This document shows, in pieces, positions 25,010 to 33,714 of a DNA stretch of 64,000 bases (positions within the stretch are counted from its first letter, which is position 1; every line of letters begins with the position of its first letter). Location: positions 489,024 to 553,023 of the forward strand of contig JAIUOC010000003.1 in the NCBI GenBank assembly GCA_020161265.1, in the 5' to 3' direction. Both the position numbers and the translations under genes were made by a program. The stretch comes from Chloroflexota bacterium. Lineage in GTDB: Bacteria > Chloroflexota > Chloroflexia > Chloroflexales > Herpetosiphonaceae. Below the pieces are notes generated by a model. It did not search any database and was not told the origin of the DNA. It saw only the letters and a program-made list of their open reading frames with translations.

Positions 25010-26407
25010 TTAGTAATATAATGTAAATCCTAGTGATTTAGCAGATTCGTCTATTATTCTCCAGATAACTGTACTATGTGTATTTAGAGCAACTGAATTA
25101 TCTGCCTCAAATCTTATGCTAAGTGCAGGTTCAGTATTGGCGGCTCGTACAACTCCACGGCCTTCAGGAAAATAAATTTCTACACCATCCAGAGTTGTAA
25201 ATGTATACTCTGTTGAGTATAATCGTTCTTTGAATTTCTCTATTACATTAAATTTTAGATTGTCTGGGCAAAATGGACGACTTTCTGGTGTAGTAATATA
25301 ACGAGGTAAACTTTCGATTAATAATTGAAGGGATGTCTGAATCTTTGAGATTAGTTCAACAAGGCGACAAGATGCATAGATTCCATCATCATAACCTAGA
25401 TAGCGATCCGCGAAGCACATATGCCCGCTACTCTCACCACCTAGAAGAGCATTCTCTTTAACCATCATTTGTTTGATATAAGAGTGTCCTGATTTACACC
25501 ATAAGGGGATACCATTATTTTTTTGTACCTCATCAAATAAAGTCATCGATGAAAGAACATCAAAAACGATTTTACCTTCACTTTTTTCTTGTAATGATGT
25601 TAACACATCTCTAGCAAATAGTGCAAGAATATAGTCTGGCGAGATATATTTGCCTTTATGGTCAACTACTACAAACCTATCACCATCTCCATCGTATGCA
25701 ATACCAATATCAGCGTTAGATCTAACTACATGCTCTTGTAGATTAACCAAATTTCCTGCAACCTGTGGATCTGGTCGATCAAATGGATAGTTTGTACTGA
25801 TATTACAGTGAACAGTATCTACAACTGATGCAATTTTCTCCATTATTCTGGGAGCGATTAGACTTGCTGCTCCGTTTTGACAATCAATAACCACTTTGAC
25901 TTTCGATTCAATTCTTAAGGATTTGATAATATAGTCGATGTAATCATCCGCAATATTTATCTTATCTTCAATGAATCCTAATTTGGATAAGAAATCATTA
26001 TTCTGAATAATATCGCGTATTTTTAGAATATCTCCTTTTGATAAGGATGTACTTCCGTAGCAAATTTTTAGACCATTATATTTAGCAGGAAGATGGCTTG
26101 CTGTTACCATAGCTCCAAAACCTTTAATAGTTCTTGTAACACTATAATAGAGTACTGGTACAGGAACCATCCCAAGATTATATACCCTACATCCAGTTGA
26201 AACAAGTCCCTGAATAAATGCTTGAGCAAAGTCACTGGATGAAGGTCGAGTATCAAATCCTACATAGATTTCGTCCTGACCTTGTTGTTGAATAAATGTT
26301 CCGTAGCCTTTCCCAAGTAAATAGTATATATTATTAGTAAGATCGACTTCGACTAGACCGCGAATATCATTACTTCGGAAGATATTTTCTGGAATAGCAG
26401 TATTCAT
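25010..26407 (-). CDS. Phosphohexomutase (phosphoglucomutase/phosphomannomutase family)
   Basis: Interconverts hexose-6-phosphate and hexose-1-phosphate. Seen: 465 residues; the phosphoserine loop TASHLP with Ser104 (family TASHNP), the metal site DGDGDR with Asp239, Asp241, Asp243 and Arg244, GGESSGH, and the substrate loop RAANTEPALSIR. All active-site motifs look intact. Its ATG overlaps the stop of the GlmU-like gene (TAATG at about 26407-26410), so the two are translationally coupled. Whether the substrate is glucose, mannose or an amino sugar cannot be told. Confidence 0.88.
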   Translation of the reverse strand: MNTAIPENIFRSNDIRGLVEVDLTNNIYYLLGKGYGTFIQQQGQDEIYVGFDTRPSSSDFAQAFIQGLVSTGCRVYNLGMVPVPVLYYSVTRTIKGFGAMVTASHLPAKYNGLKICYGSTSLSKGDILKIRDIIQNNDFLSKLGFIEDKINIADDYIDYIIKSLRIESKVKVVIDCQNGAASLIAPRIMEKIASVVDTVHCNISTNYPFDRPDPQVAGNLVNLQEHVVRSNADIGIAYDGDGDRFVVVDHKGKYISPDYILALFARDVLTSLQEKSEGKIVFDVLSSMTLFDEVQKNNGIPLWCKSGHSYIKQMMVKENALLGGESSGHMCFADRYLGYDDGIYASCRLVELISKIQTSLQLLIESLPRYITTPESRPFCPDNLKFNVIEKFKERLYSTEYTFTTLDGVEIYFPEGRGVVRAANTEPALSIRFEADNSVALNTHSTVIWRIIDESAKSLGFTLYY

Positions 26408-27741
26408 TACTTATCCTTTTCATTCAGAGAAGAAAGTACATTATCTTGTTTTACAAAGAATCGACTTTTATCAGGAATATCTTGATCAACAATTGTTCCT
26501 GGTCCTATAATACATTCTTCTCCTATCTTTATTCCAGGCATTAGTGCAGCATTGATACCAATGAATGTTCCAGCCCCTATCATAGCACCCAACTTATCTC
26601 TTTCTGTATCAATACGATCACCCTTTATAGCGGAATAGATATTTTTATAGTCTACTCTAAGATTTGCAGTGATCGAACCAGCAGCCAAATTAATATATTG
26701 TCCTGGCCTATTATCGGCAAGAATACTATCAAGCGCTTTACTACTATGTAGTCTAGCTCCTTGACCTATGTAACTTCTGTTAACTTCTGATCCTAGTCCA
26801 ATCTCACAATTACTGCCTATCATTGAATGGCGCACTTGCGCAAATTGCCCAATTAAAGATCCTTTACCAATATATACCGGTCCTCTAATATCAGCTCCTT
26901 TGAAAATTCTTACTCCATCCTCAATGATGACAGGTCCGACAATATTGGCCCCATCTTCAATTTTCGCACTTTGCGATATATAGCTCTCATGCATAATATG
27001 TAAATAGTAATCCATAGCACGTAAGATATGCCAAGGATACTTTATTGGATTCCATGAACCATTATATGGTACAGCTTTATATGATGATTTCTTCATCATC
27101 TTCGCCATGGCACGTTCATAATGGTCGTCTGTCTTTATAGAAGAATCTTTGTATTCATTATCGATATAATATAATAACTCATCTAGATTAGGGTGTATAT
27201 GTGCTACTATATTAACAAGATCGCTTGGTTCTAAACCCGGCTTTGGTTTTTCAACGATATCCATTATCGTCATATTTCCATCTACTACAAGATATCCACC
27301 AGGAAAATAACTTTTTACTTTATAAGCAGCAATCCAGGTTGCTGTTTGATCTGTATTGAAGGATTGAAGTAGGGAATGATGGAATGAAGAATCAAAAATG
27401 TCATGTACTTGACACAGATAAATTGGAAATGTTCCTGAAATTGGTTTTAAGCTAAGGAGAGCGTCTCCCATACCTTTTTGATTAGATTGAATAGTCACCT
27501 TAAAATCTATATTGCGATACTGTATACTTAATGTTGATAGAATTTCTTCAATAGATGATTTATTGCTAATATTGCAGATGACTACAATATTAGTGAATCC
27601 TAGGGTAATATATATATCCAACTGCTGTTCAAGTAATGATTTTCCCAAAAAATTTACTAACGACTTATCCTTGATAGGCCATAACCGTGAGCTAGACCCT
27701 GCCGCCAGTATAACCAACATTGGCATATTCCTGTTAATCAT
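26407..27741 (-). CDS. GlmU-like sugar nucleotidyltransferase with left-handed beta-helix
   Basis: Seen: 444 residues; the N-terminal nucleotidyltransferase domain begins MLVILAAGSSSRLWPIKDKS with an intact glycine-rich loop and Arg; then a long left-handed beta-helix with hexapeptide repeats (IEDGANIVGPVIIEDGVRI and IGSNCEIGLG). Known: the layout is that of GlmU-type and glucose-1-phosphate thymidylyl/uridylyl transferases, which charge sugar-1-phosphates with NTP. It is the first gene of the five-gene island operon; AAGGTGG precedes its ATG. The mutase downstream would supply its substrate. Confidence 0.8.
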   Translation of the reverse strand: MINRNMPMLVILAAGSSSRLWPIKDKSLVNFLGKSLLEQQLDIYITLGFTNIVVICNISNKSSIEEILSTLSIQYRNIDFKVTIQSNQKGMGDALLSLKPISGTFPIYLCQVHDIFDSSFHHSLLQSFNTDQTATWIAAYKVKSYFPGGYLVVDGNMTIMDIVEKPKPGLEPSDLVNIVAHIHPNLDELLYYIDNEYKDSSIKTDDHYERAMAKMMKKSSYKAVPYNGSWNPIKYPWHILRAMDYYLHIMHESYISQSAKIEDGANIVGPVIIEDGVRIFKGADIRGPVYIGKGSLIGQFAQVRHSMIGSNCEIGLGSEVNRSYIGQGARLHSSKALDSILADNRPGQYINLAAGSITANLRVDYKNIYSAIKGDRIDTERDKLGAMIGAGTFIGINAALMPGIKIGEECIIGPGTIVDQDIPDKSRFFVKQDNVLSSLNEKDK

Positions 27742-28601
27742 TAAACCACCTTAATAGCTAGTACCATACCCTTATCAGCAGATTTCAGACCTTAGCCTTT
27801 GCAGTTCCACTATCCAAACTGACTAGTGCGTCTACTACAATAGCTGGTTCTATGAGTCCAGCTTGGATTGTACCCAAGTTTCAGCTGGATGAACTAGCCT
27901 TTCTTTTGGTAGACCCTGCTTGGAGTTTGATATTCTGCCTATATGATACCGAATGCGGTATTTGTGGGTAAGGCGTAAAGATATTGTTAACAAACAAAAT
28001 ATATCAGAGAATTACGATGACTTCTTGCTGGTTTGCGGATCGTTCGCACCTGTATATGTTGCTCGATTCCACTCTGACTGATCGCGTTGCCGCAGCATAG
28101 CGGTAACGTGCTATTTGATAGGGATAGGTGAAAGAGTGGCAATGAGACTATGGGTGGTGGGGTTATGATGAAATATGGCGTACAACTTTATCTCCTCATA
28201 GATCATACACTTGACAATAAAAGACGAAACCCCCATGTATAGATGTGTTTGGCAACCATTAGTAGGAGTTCAGTTGATGTCCAGTATACCATTTTTTGGG
28301 GTGATGACCAATATCTGTGTTCTTATTGATGATTGGTATCCATCAACTCATGCCCACACAATGGTATAAGTCTCAAGGCTAGCCCTAGTCCTAGTACCAC
28401 GCGAGATGCAGACCATTCTGTTGGTCATGGAGGTAGTTCCATTTCCCAGTGAAAAGGCTTCTTAGGCTTTCTCTAGTCAGTTCATTGTGATCTTGTTTAG
28501 CCTTGTCTCCTCAAATTCAAAATTTTCATTGGTATTCCTATGGATTGTGAGATCCTCTCCCTTATGTATGATACATATCATACTCCACTCATTAGGAGAT
28601 T

Positions 28602-28896
28602 GTGGACTCCCCACTAGTCATTCTTGATACCGAACCGATTTCGATGATTGACTATACCTGTACAAAAACCAACCTGACTTTGTTTGATGTGCGACTTAAG
28701 GCTCTCACGCTAGCTGAAAACTGCACTATTTTATGTATAAACTGGCGATGTCACTACCCTCGACCACATTCCTACGGTCTATGACCTTGTATTAGCAGCT
28801 ACGGATGAGCGAGTCACTACTGATGAAATACTGGATCATATCCTCAATGCGGATGTCTGGGCGGATAAAGATTTTCTTGAGGAACTACCGCCGTAA
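28602..28896 (+). pseudogene. Broken ORF, unknown family
   Basis: The frame starting at 28602 reads MDSPLVILDTEPISMIDYTC and so on. After a frameshift near 28740 the next frame reads GDVTTLDHIPTVYDLVLAAT and continues to DFLEELPP and a TAA at about 28894-28896. The second piece has the look of a real protein C-terminus. The stop lies inside the homology to the CPBP gene, so the end is fused to foreign sequence. No family recognised. Confidence 0.35.
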
Positions 28897-29090
28897 ACAG
28901 GTGCAAGGCCCAACGCCAGTGCAAACGCCCTCGCTGCGCCTGAATAACCCAAGCACCCCAATCAAGGCAGTCAGGGCATAGGTCAGCATCCAGCCAGTGT
29001 GATTGAGAATGCCGCCACGGCGTAGTTGTCAATCTTTATCCAAATACCACGATTGGAGCAGCCAATAATACTCATCACGTTGACCCAAGT
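28884..29090 (-). pseudogene. Decayed duplicate of part of the CPBP gene
   Basis: The sequence is closely similar, in the same orientation, to about 20461-20670 inside the CPBP gene: both share AGGCCCAACGCCAG, GTCAGGGCATAGGTCAGC, CCAGCCAGTGTG and AATCTTTATCCAAATACCAC. Indels and substitutions break the frame. It shows a duplication about 8 kb away from the parent. Confidence 0.85.
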
Positions 29091-29129
29091 TGTCGGGAAG
29101 TATGAGTAATCTCTAACTTAAAGGCGCAG

Positions 29130-29310
29130 AACGATGAAGGGGCTAGGGATCAGGGATCAGGGAAACGCAGTGGCGAAACACAAAGTCGATTGGCTATCGC
29201 AGCAACATTAAGCAAATCTGTGAAATCTGTGGCTAAAAACTTAACCTTCGTGCTCTTCGTGTCCTTCGTGGATGGACACCTGGCCCCCGATCCCTAACAA
29301 CTGACCCCTC
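29130..29310. repeat. GGGATCAGGG / ACGAAG-type spacer repeats
   Basis: Carries GGGATCAGGGATCAGGG, then AACCTTCGTGCTCTTCGTGT and CCTTCGTGGA, and CCCCCGATCCCTAACAACTG. Belongs to the dispersed spacer repeats seen in other intergenic regions of the window. Confidence 0.6.
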
Positions 29311-29409
29311 AGCTAGCACTTGTCGAAATATCGAGATTAGGGTATTGTTTGCAAGCGCGGCCTGTAGGTGTCGCCCACCAACCCCCCACTTAAAGGAGCA
29401 GAAACACTC

Positions 29410-30060
29410 ATGTCAGAAATAATGGACAAAGTTCAAGCAATTATTACTGCGATTATTACTGCGTTAAGCTACCCCGGCATTGCGTTGGTGATGTTTGCCG
29501 AAAACCTCTTTCCCCCGATCCCTTCAGAATTGGTGATGCCATTCGCTGGTTTTATCGTTGGCAAAGGTGAAATGAACCTTGTTGCAGTGTTATTGGCTGG
29601 CACTATTGGCGCAGTGTTGGGTGCTCTGGCGCTCTATTATATTGGCATGTGGGCCGACGAAACGATTATTCGGCGCTTTATTCGCCGCTATGGCAAATTC
29701 TTCTTTATCAGCGAAGCTGATATTGATAAAACCTTGGGCTTCTTTGCTAAATATGGTGAAATCGTCGTATTTACTGGGCGCTTGATTCCCTTGGTGCGTA
29801 GTTTAATTTCAATTCCGGCAGGCATGAATCGTATGCCTATGGGGCGCTTTTTGCTCTGGACGACCTTTGGCTCGTTGATCTGGAATGGCATTTTGACCTA
29901 TGCTGGGATTGTGCTTGGTTCGCAATGGGAAAATGTGCTTGGCTTAGTTGACCGCTATGAAAAAGTTGCCTTGGGGATTATTGCCCTGGGCCTGATTTGG
30001 TTTGTGGTAAACCGCGTACTCAAAGTTCGCCGCAACCGCGCTGCATCCAAGCAGGTCTAG
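29410..30060 (+). CDS. DedA-family membrane protein
   Basis: Seen: 216 residues with about five membrane segments and the DedA signatures FAENLFPPIPSELVMPFAGF and FTGRLIPLVRSLISIPAGMN. Known: DedA proteins are inner-membrane flippase-like proteins needed for membrane homeostasis, several acting on undecaprenyl phosphate or phosphatidylethanolamine. The start is the ATG at 29410, with AAGGAG 10 bases before it; a GTG at 29368 in frame is less likely. Confidence 0.9.
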   Translation: MSEIMDKVQAIITAIITALSYPGIALVMFAENLFPPIPSELVMPFAGFIVGKGEMNLVAVLLAGTIGAVLGALALYYIGMWADETIIRRFIRRYGKFFFISEADIDKTLGFFAKYGEIVVFTGRLIPLVRSLISIPAGMNRMPMGRFLLWTTFGSLIWNGILTYAGIVLGSQWENVLGLVDRYEKVALGIIALGLIWFVVNRVLKVRRNRAASKQV

Positions 30061-30092
30061 CCGAAAGCCCTTCCCCCGACCGATTGCAAATC

Positions 30093-30128
30093 AATCACGG
30101 TACGTATCATAGAGTGCGTACCGTGATT
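30093..30128. repeat. 12-bp inverted repeat after dedA
   Basis: AATCACGGTACG (30093-30104) pairs with CGTACCGTGATT (30117-30128), 12-base loop, no T-tract. It could be a weak terminator or an operator for the next gene. Confidence 0.4.
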
Positions 30129-30149
30129 TGCGGTTAATAAGGAGTTGCC

Positions 30150-30548
30150 ATGGCGGTTTTTGTTGAACAAGAAGCCATTTTAGAATTGTTACAAACCTCG
30201 CGAGCAGCTAGCTTGGCGGCGATGCAGTATGTGCAACCCGCCGATTTAGCCCAATTAATTGCCTTAGAGCAACAAGCTACCAATGATTGTGCTGCTCACG
30301 CCAATCAGCCGCCGCGGTTGGTTGATGCAGCCAACAGCCTGGAGCAATGGCATCAACAACGCCAACAACTGGCCCAAGCCATCGCGGCAATTCCGTGGGC
30401 TGGCTATACTCAACGCATCCACACTGCGGCTGGGGAGTTGTATGTAGGCGAGTTGGTTAAGCGTTTGATTGCCGCCGAGCATCAGCAATTATCACAGCTT
30501 TTGCAGGCGGGCCAGCATCCAGCGATTATTGACCAATGGGCTGATTAA
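30150..30548 (+). CDS. Hypothetical protein, 132 residues
   Basis: No family recognised. Seen: an all-helical, Gln/Ala-rich protein without membrane segments; a good AAGGAG precedes the ATG at 30150. Its last bases overlap the convergent aroQ gene by four. Faint resemblance to DinB-like helical bundles near the C-terminus (RLIAAEHQQLSQLLQ) is not enough for a call. Confidence 0.5.
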   Translation: MAVFVEQEAILELLQTSRAASLAAMQYVQPADLAQLIALEQQATNDCAAHANQPPRLVDAANSLEQWHQQRQQLAQAIAAIPWAGYTQRIHTAAGELYVGELVKRLIAAEHQQLSQLLQAGQHPAIIDQWAD

Positions 30549-30979
30549 GCCGATTTGCGTTGGATAAACCAATCGAGCGCATACAGGTAGCCTTGCCAAC
30601 CAAGCCCGCTAATTTGGCCTTGGGCAATTGCCGCAACCACTGAATGATGCCGAAAGGCCTCACGGGCATAGACATTCGATAAATGCACTTCGATGATCGG
30701 CACATCCATCAAGGCTAATCCATCGCGTAGGCTCAAACCATAGTGAGTCAGTGCGCCTGGGTTGATAATAATGCCCTGAATTTGACCATAATGGGCGTGA
30801 AGGGTATCAACTAACATGCCTTCATGGTTCGATTGAATGAAGCTTAATTCGATGCCTGCGCTGGTTGCTTTTTCGCTCATGGCGTTATGAATATCGGCCA
30901 GCGTGGTTGAGCCATAAATTGTTGGCTCACGTTGGCCAAGCATGTTAAGATTTGGGCCTTGTAGCACTAAAATCTGCAT
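30545..30979 (-). CDS. aroQ: Type II 3-dehydroquinate dehydratase
   Basis: AroQ dehydrates 3-dehydroquinate in the shikimate pathway. Seen: 144 residues, the normal size; GPNLNMLGQREPTIYG at the start with the catalytic Tyr in the loop, IIINPGALTHYGLSLRDGL, and EVHLSNVYAREAFRHHSV with the catalytic His region. The start is the ATG at 30979, which has AGGAG upstream; an upstream in-frame codon at 31021 is unlikely. Converges on the 132-residue gene with a 4-base overlap. Confidence 0.95.
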   Translation of the reverse strand: MQILVLQGPNLNMLGQREPTIYGSTTLADIHNAMSEKATSAGIELSFIQSNHEGMLVDTLHAHYGQIQGIIINPGALTHYGLSLRDGLALMDVPIIEVHLSNVYAREAFRHHSVVAAIAQGQISGLGWQGYLYALDWFIQRKSA

Positions 30980-31064
30980 ATCACATTGCTCCTGATTGCC
31001 AAATTGCAGGCCATTGTGCAACCAAGCTCAATCTATGTCAATCGGAGCCAGCGAGAATTAATTG

Positions 31065-31562
31065 ATGGAATTTGAACTAACCAACGCTCAGCGCGAGGCG
31101 ATGCTTCAGGTTTGGCACACGCTGAGTGATCAAGAATTGCCCGAGGATCGGCTTTCGTTTGCTGGCTTGCAAGCCTTGCCGCGTTTAGTTGCGCAAGCAC
31201 TGAACAACGGTGATCAAACAAGCCTCACCGCAAGTTTAATCAACCCAATCTATTGGCATCAAACTGCCAGTTATGGTCATGGCTTGTTGGCCCGCGAACG
31301 GCGTGTGCCAATCGATCATGCTGCGTATCGCTTGAGTTGGTGGCTCTGGCTGCGGCTTTACAATCTTGCCAATGCCCAGCGTTGGTTTGATCAAGGTTTG
31401 CGCTATGCCACGCTTGCCCAACTAGCCGCTGAGCATCAAGAGCCGGCTGCTTGCCCGCTACAAACTGGAATAAAGGTTGAGTTGGCAGCAGTGCTTGAGC
31501 AACGCCTGCTTGTGCCTAGTGGCTTTCATTGTTGCCATGTCTTGGTAGCCAATCCATTATGA
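31065..31562 (+). CDS. Hypothetical protein, 165 residues
   Basis: No family recognised. Seen: an acidic N-terminus (MEFELTNAQREAMLQVW), then a long helical, Trp/Leu-rich middle (WWLWLRLYNLANAQRWF) and a C-terminal part with two adjacent Cys. No membrane segments are obvious. The start is the ATG at 31065, following a TTG. It is followed by a long inverted repeat (31563-31642) before the convergent purE. Confidence 0.45.
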   Translation: MEFELTNAQREAMLQVWHTLSDQELPEDRLSFAGLQALPRLVAQALNNGDQTSLTASLINPIYWHQTASYGHGLLARERRVPIDHAAYRLSWWLWLRLYNLANAQRWFDQGLRYATLAQLAAEHQEPAACPLQTGIKVELAAVLEQRLLVPSGFHCCHVLVANPL

Positions 31563-31642
31563 AACCACGAAGAGCGCGAAGCTACACTAAGTGTTAGATT
31601 ACTAGTATCAGATCTGATCAACGCTTCGCGTTCTTCGCGGTT
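31563..31642. repeat. Long inverted repeat built from the ACGAAG spacer repeat
   Basis: AACCACGAAGAGCGCGAAGC at 31563-31582 and GCTTCGCGTTCTTCGCGGTT at 31623-31642 are reverse complements apart from two mismatches, spaced 40 bases. It would fold to a large hairpin between two convergent genes and could stop transcription from both sides. No T-tract. Confidence 0.7.
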
Positions 31643-31650
31643 AAATAGGC

Positions 31651-32148
31651 TTATTGCGCTGCCTTGGCCTGAAGCCGTGTGTTTTTGGCTTGCGATTCGG
31701 CGGCCATGGTTTGTTTGTATTCAATCAATTTGGCTTGTAATGCGGCATCGGCGGTGGCCAAAATTTGAATTGCCAATAAACCTGCGTTTTTGGCTTGGCC
31801 AATTGCGACGGTTGCAACTGGTACTCCACCTGGCATTTGCACAATCGACATCAAGGCATCAACGCCTTGTAAGTGGCCGATTGGCACTGGTACACCAATC
31901 ACTGGCAAGGGCGTGTAAGCCGCTAACATACCTGGTAAGTGAGCTGCTCCGCCCGCCCCAGCGATGATCACTTTGAGGCCACGTTCATGGGCGGTTTGGC
32001 CATATTCGGCCATCAAGGCAGGCGTGCGGTGAGCCGAAACAACCCGCATTTCGTAACCAATGCCAAATTCTTGGCAAATGGTGGCGGCGGCCTGCATGGT
32101 CGCCAAATCCGAATCGCTGCCCATCACAATTCCAACAACGGCTGACAT
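31651..32148 (-). CDS. purE: N5-carboxyaminoimidazole ribonucleotide mutase
   Basis: PurE is the mutase that forms 4-carboxy-AIR in purine synthesis, working after PurK. Seen: 165 residues with [20 protein letters not shown] and [14 protein letters not shown], all family motifs. The start was set at the ATG at 32148 because AAAGGAG precedes it; in-frame starts upstream run to 32244. It follows purK directly on the minus strand, so the pair forms one operon. Confidence 0.95.
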   Translation of the reverse strand: MSAVVGIVMGSDSDLATMQAAATICQEFGIGYEMRVVSAHRTPALMAEYGQTAHERGLKVIIAGAGGAAHLPGMLAAYTPLPVIGVPVPIGHLQGVDALMSIVQMPGGVPVATVAIGQAKNAGLLAIQILATADAALQAKLIEYKQTMAAESQAKNTRLQAKAAQ

Positions 32149-32244
32149 AATGCTCCTTTGGCGTGAAATTAAAAATGCCAAGCGTTGATCGAGGTGCGCC
32201 ATTGCAACTCCCGATTGGCTTGACATGTGGGTTGGTTTGCTCAA

Positions 32245-33390
32245 TTATACAGGTTCAGCTAAAACTCGTTCTAGCTGATCGACGGCGGCTTGGGCACGTG
32301 CTTCAACTTCGCTTGGCTCGGCTCCCACAGCGGTGATATGGCCAATTTTACGGCCTGGCTTGGCGCTGCGTTTGTCGTACCAATGCACATGCACCTGTGG
32401 TTTGAGCGCAGTTTGAATCAGGTTGCTTTCCAAGGGTCGTGTAGTTGGCGCGAGCACATTGACCATCACTGCACTTTGGTGACGCAACTTAGGATCGCCC
32501 AACGGCCAGCCTAGCGCTGCGCGAATTGTATTTTCAAATTGTGAGCAATAACAACCCTCAATTGAATAGTGACCAGTGTTGTGTGGACGGGGCGCTAGCT
32601 CGTTGACCAAAATTTGGCCTTTGCTGGTCAGAAACATTTCAACCGCCAAGATGCCTAAACCGCCCAGTGCTGCTGCCGTCGCTTGGGCAACCTCGCTGGC
32701 CTGTTGTTGAATGGCCGCCGCAAATGGCGCTGGCGCACGCACCACCCGACAAACGCCGCTCGGTTGGTAGGTTTCAATCACGGGATAGACGCATTGTTCG
32801 CCGCTGACTGAGCGAATAATCAAGGTTGCCAACTCGGCCTCGAAGGGAACCCATGCCTCAACAAACACTGGATTTTCAGGAAAACCCAATGAGCTGCAAG
32901 CGCTGGCAATCTCTTCGGCGCTGCGGATTTTGGCTGTGCCACGGCCATCGTAGCCGTTGCGCCGCGTTTTCAGCATCAACGGGAAACCATGTTCAGCCCC
33001 AAAGGCCGCCACGTCGTCCAACGATTCGATTAAGGCCAAAGCTGGTACAGGCAAGCCTGCGGCAGCTAAGGTTAATTTTTGTTGGGCTTTATCTTCAATC
33101 AAGCCAAGCGTTGCTTGATCGGGGACAAGTTGCACTCCTTTGCTGGCAAGGTAGGCTAATTTTTCCGAGCCAATAAACTCGTTTTCGAGCACTACCACAT
33201 CAACCGCTTGAGCAAATTGATCAAGCAAGGCTCGATCACTCCACTCGCCAACCACCGCTTTGCTGACCAATGCCGCTGGCTCATCGTTGCGGTTGGCCAA
33301 AACCACGGTTTCAATTCCCAAGGGAATCGCCGCTTGCACCAACATCCGCGCCAATTGGCCGCCACCAAGAATTCCTAAACGTTTTGTCAT
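32245..33390 (-). CDS. purK: N5-carboxyaminoimidazole ribonucleotide synthase
   Basis: PurK is the ATP-grasp enzyme that adds bicarbonate to AIR before PurE. Seen: 381 residues with the N-terminal LGILGGGQLARM, the ATP-grasp core LMLKTRRNGYDGRGTA, and EMFLTSKGQILVNELAPRPHNTGHYSIE. Starts at the ATG at 33390. It is immediately upstream of purE. Confidence 0.95.
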   Translation of the reverse strand: MTKRLGILGGGQLARMLVQAAIPLGIETVVLANRNDEPAALVSKAVVGEWSDRALLDQFAQAVDVVVLENEFIGSEKLAYLASKGVQLVPDQATLGLIEDKAQQKLTLAAAGLPVPALALIESLDDVAAFGAEHGFPLMLKTRRNGYDGRGTAKIRSAEEIASACSSLGFPENPVFVEAWVPFEAELATLIIRSVSGEQCVYPVIETYQPSGVCRVVRAPAPFAAAIQQQASEVAQATAAALGGLGILAVEMFLTSKGQILVNELAPRPHNTGHYSIEGCYCSQFENTIRAALGWPLGDPKLRHQSAVMVNVLAPTTRPLESNLIQTALKPQVHVHWYDKRSAKPGRKIGHITAVGAEPSEVEARAQAAVDQLERVLAEPV

Positions 33391-33714
33391 AATGCCTTAA
33401 TAAGCTATAAGTTAATAGTCTAGATTTAACCACGAAGAACACGAAGAGCACGAAAAAGGTTCGATTTTCCAACCCTTGGTTCCTAACTCGCGATTTCCAA
33501 TCATCGCTTCTCCACCCTTCCATCCCTCCACTGGAGGGAGACGCAGGGGGCTTTAATCCCTCTGCACCCCCTAAATTACAACTGGTGGGAAATAGTGGCT
33601 TCTTGACGAAACGAAAGATTGATACTTCCCGACCTCAACCCTCAATGCCTATATTCTACCTATGTTCTATGTTCTTTCTCCCCGATCCCTAAACCCTAGC
33701 CCCTGACCCCTCGT
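33391..33714. repeat. Repeat-rich spacer, no gene seen
   Basis: About 320 bases with CCACGAAGAACACGAAGAGC at about 33429-33455, a CCCTCCACTGGAGGG hairpin near 33522-33536, and TATGTTCTATGTTCTTTC followed by CCCCGATCCCTAAACCC toward 33700. No coding frame convincing. Confidence 0.55.

Larger units (their letters stand above)
27742..29409. other. Island right edge, about 1.65 kb without an intact gene
   Basis: Upstream of the island operon and thus probably holding its promoter. It contains a broken plus-strand frame (28602-28896), a decayed CPBP-gene fragment (28884-29090), and ACGAAG-type and GGGATCAGGG repeats at 29130-29310. Between 27770 and 28600 I see nothing recognisable. Confidence 0.6.

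Noticed and set aside
28013..28089. ATG frame reading MTSCWFADRSHLYMLLDSTL and ending soon after
   Set aside because: Only a short open stretch in a decayed region; it could be transposase debris but there is not enough sequence to say.
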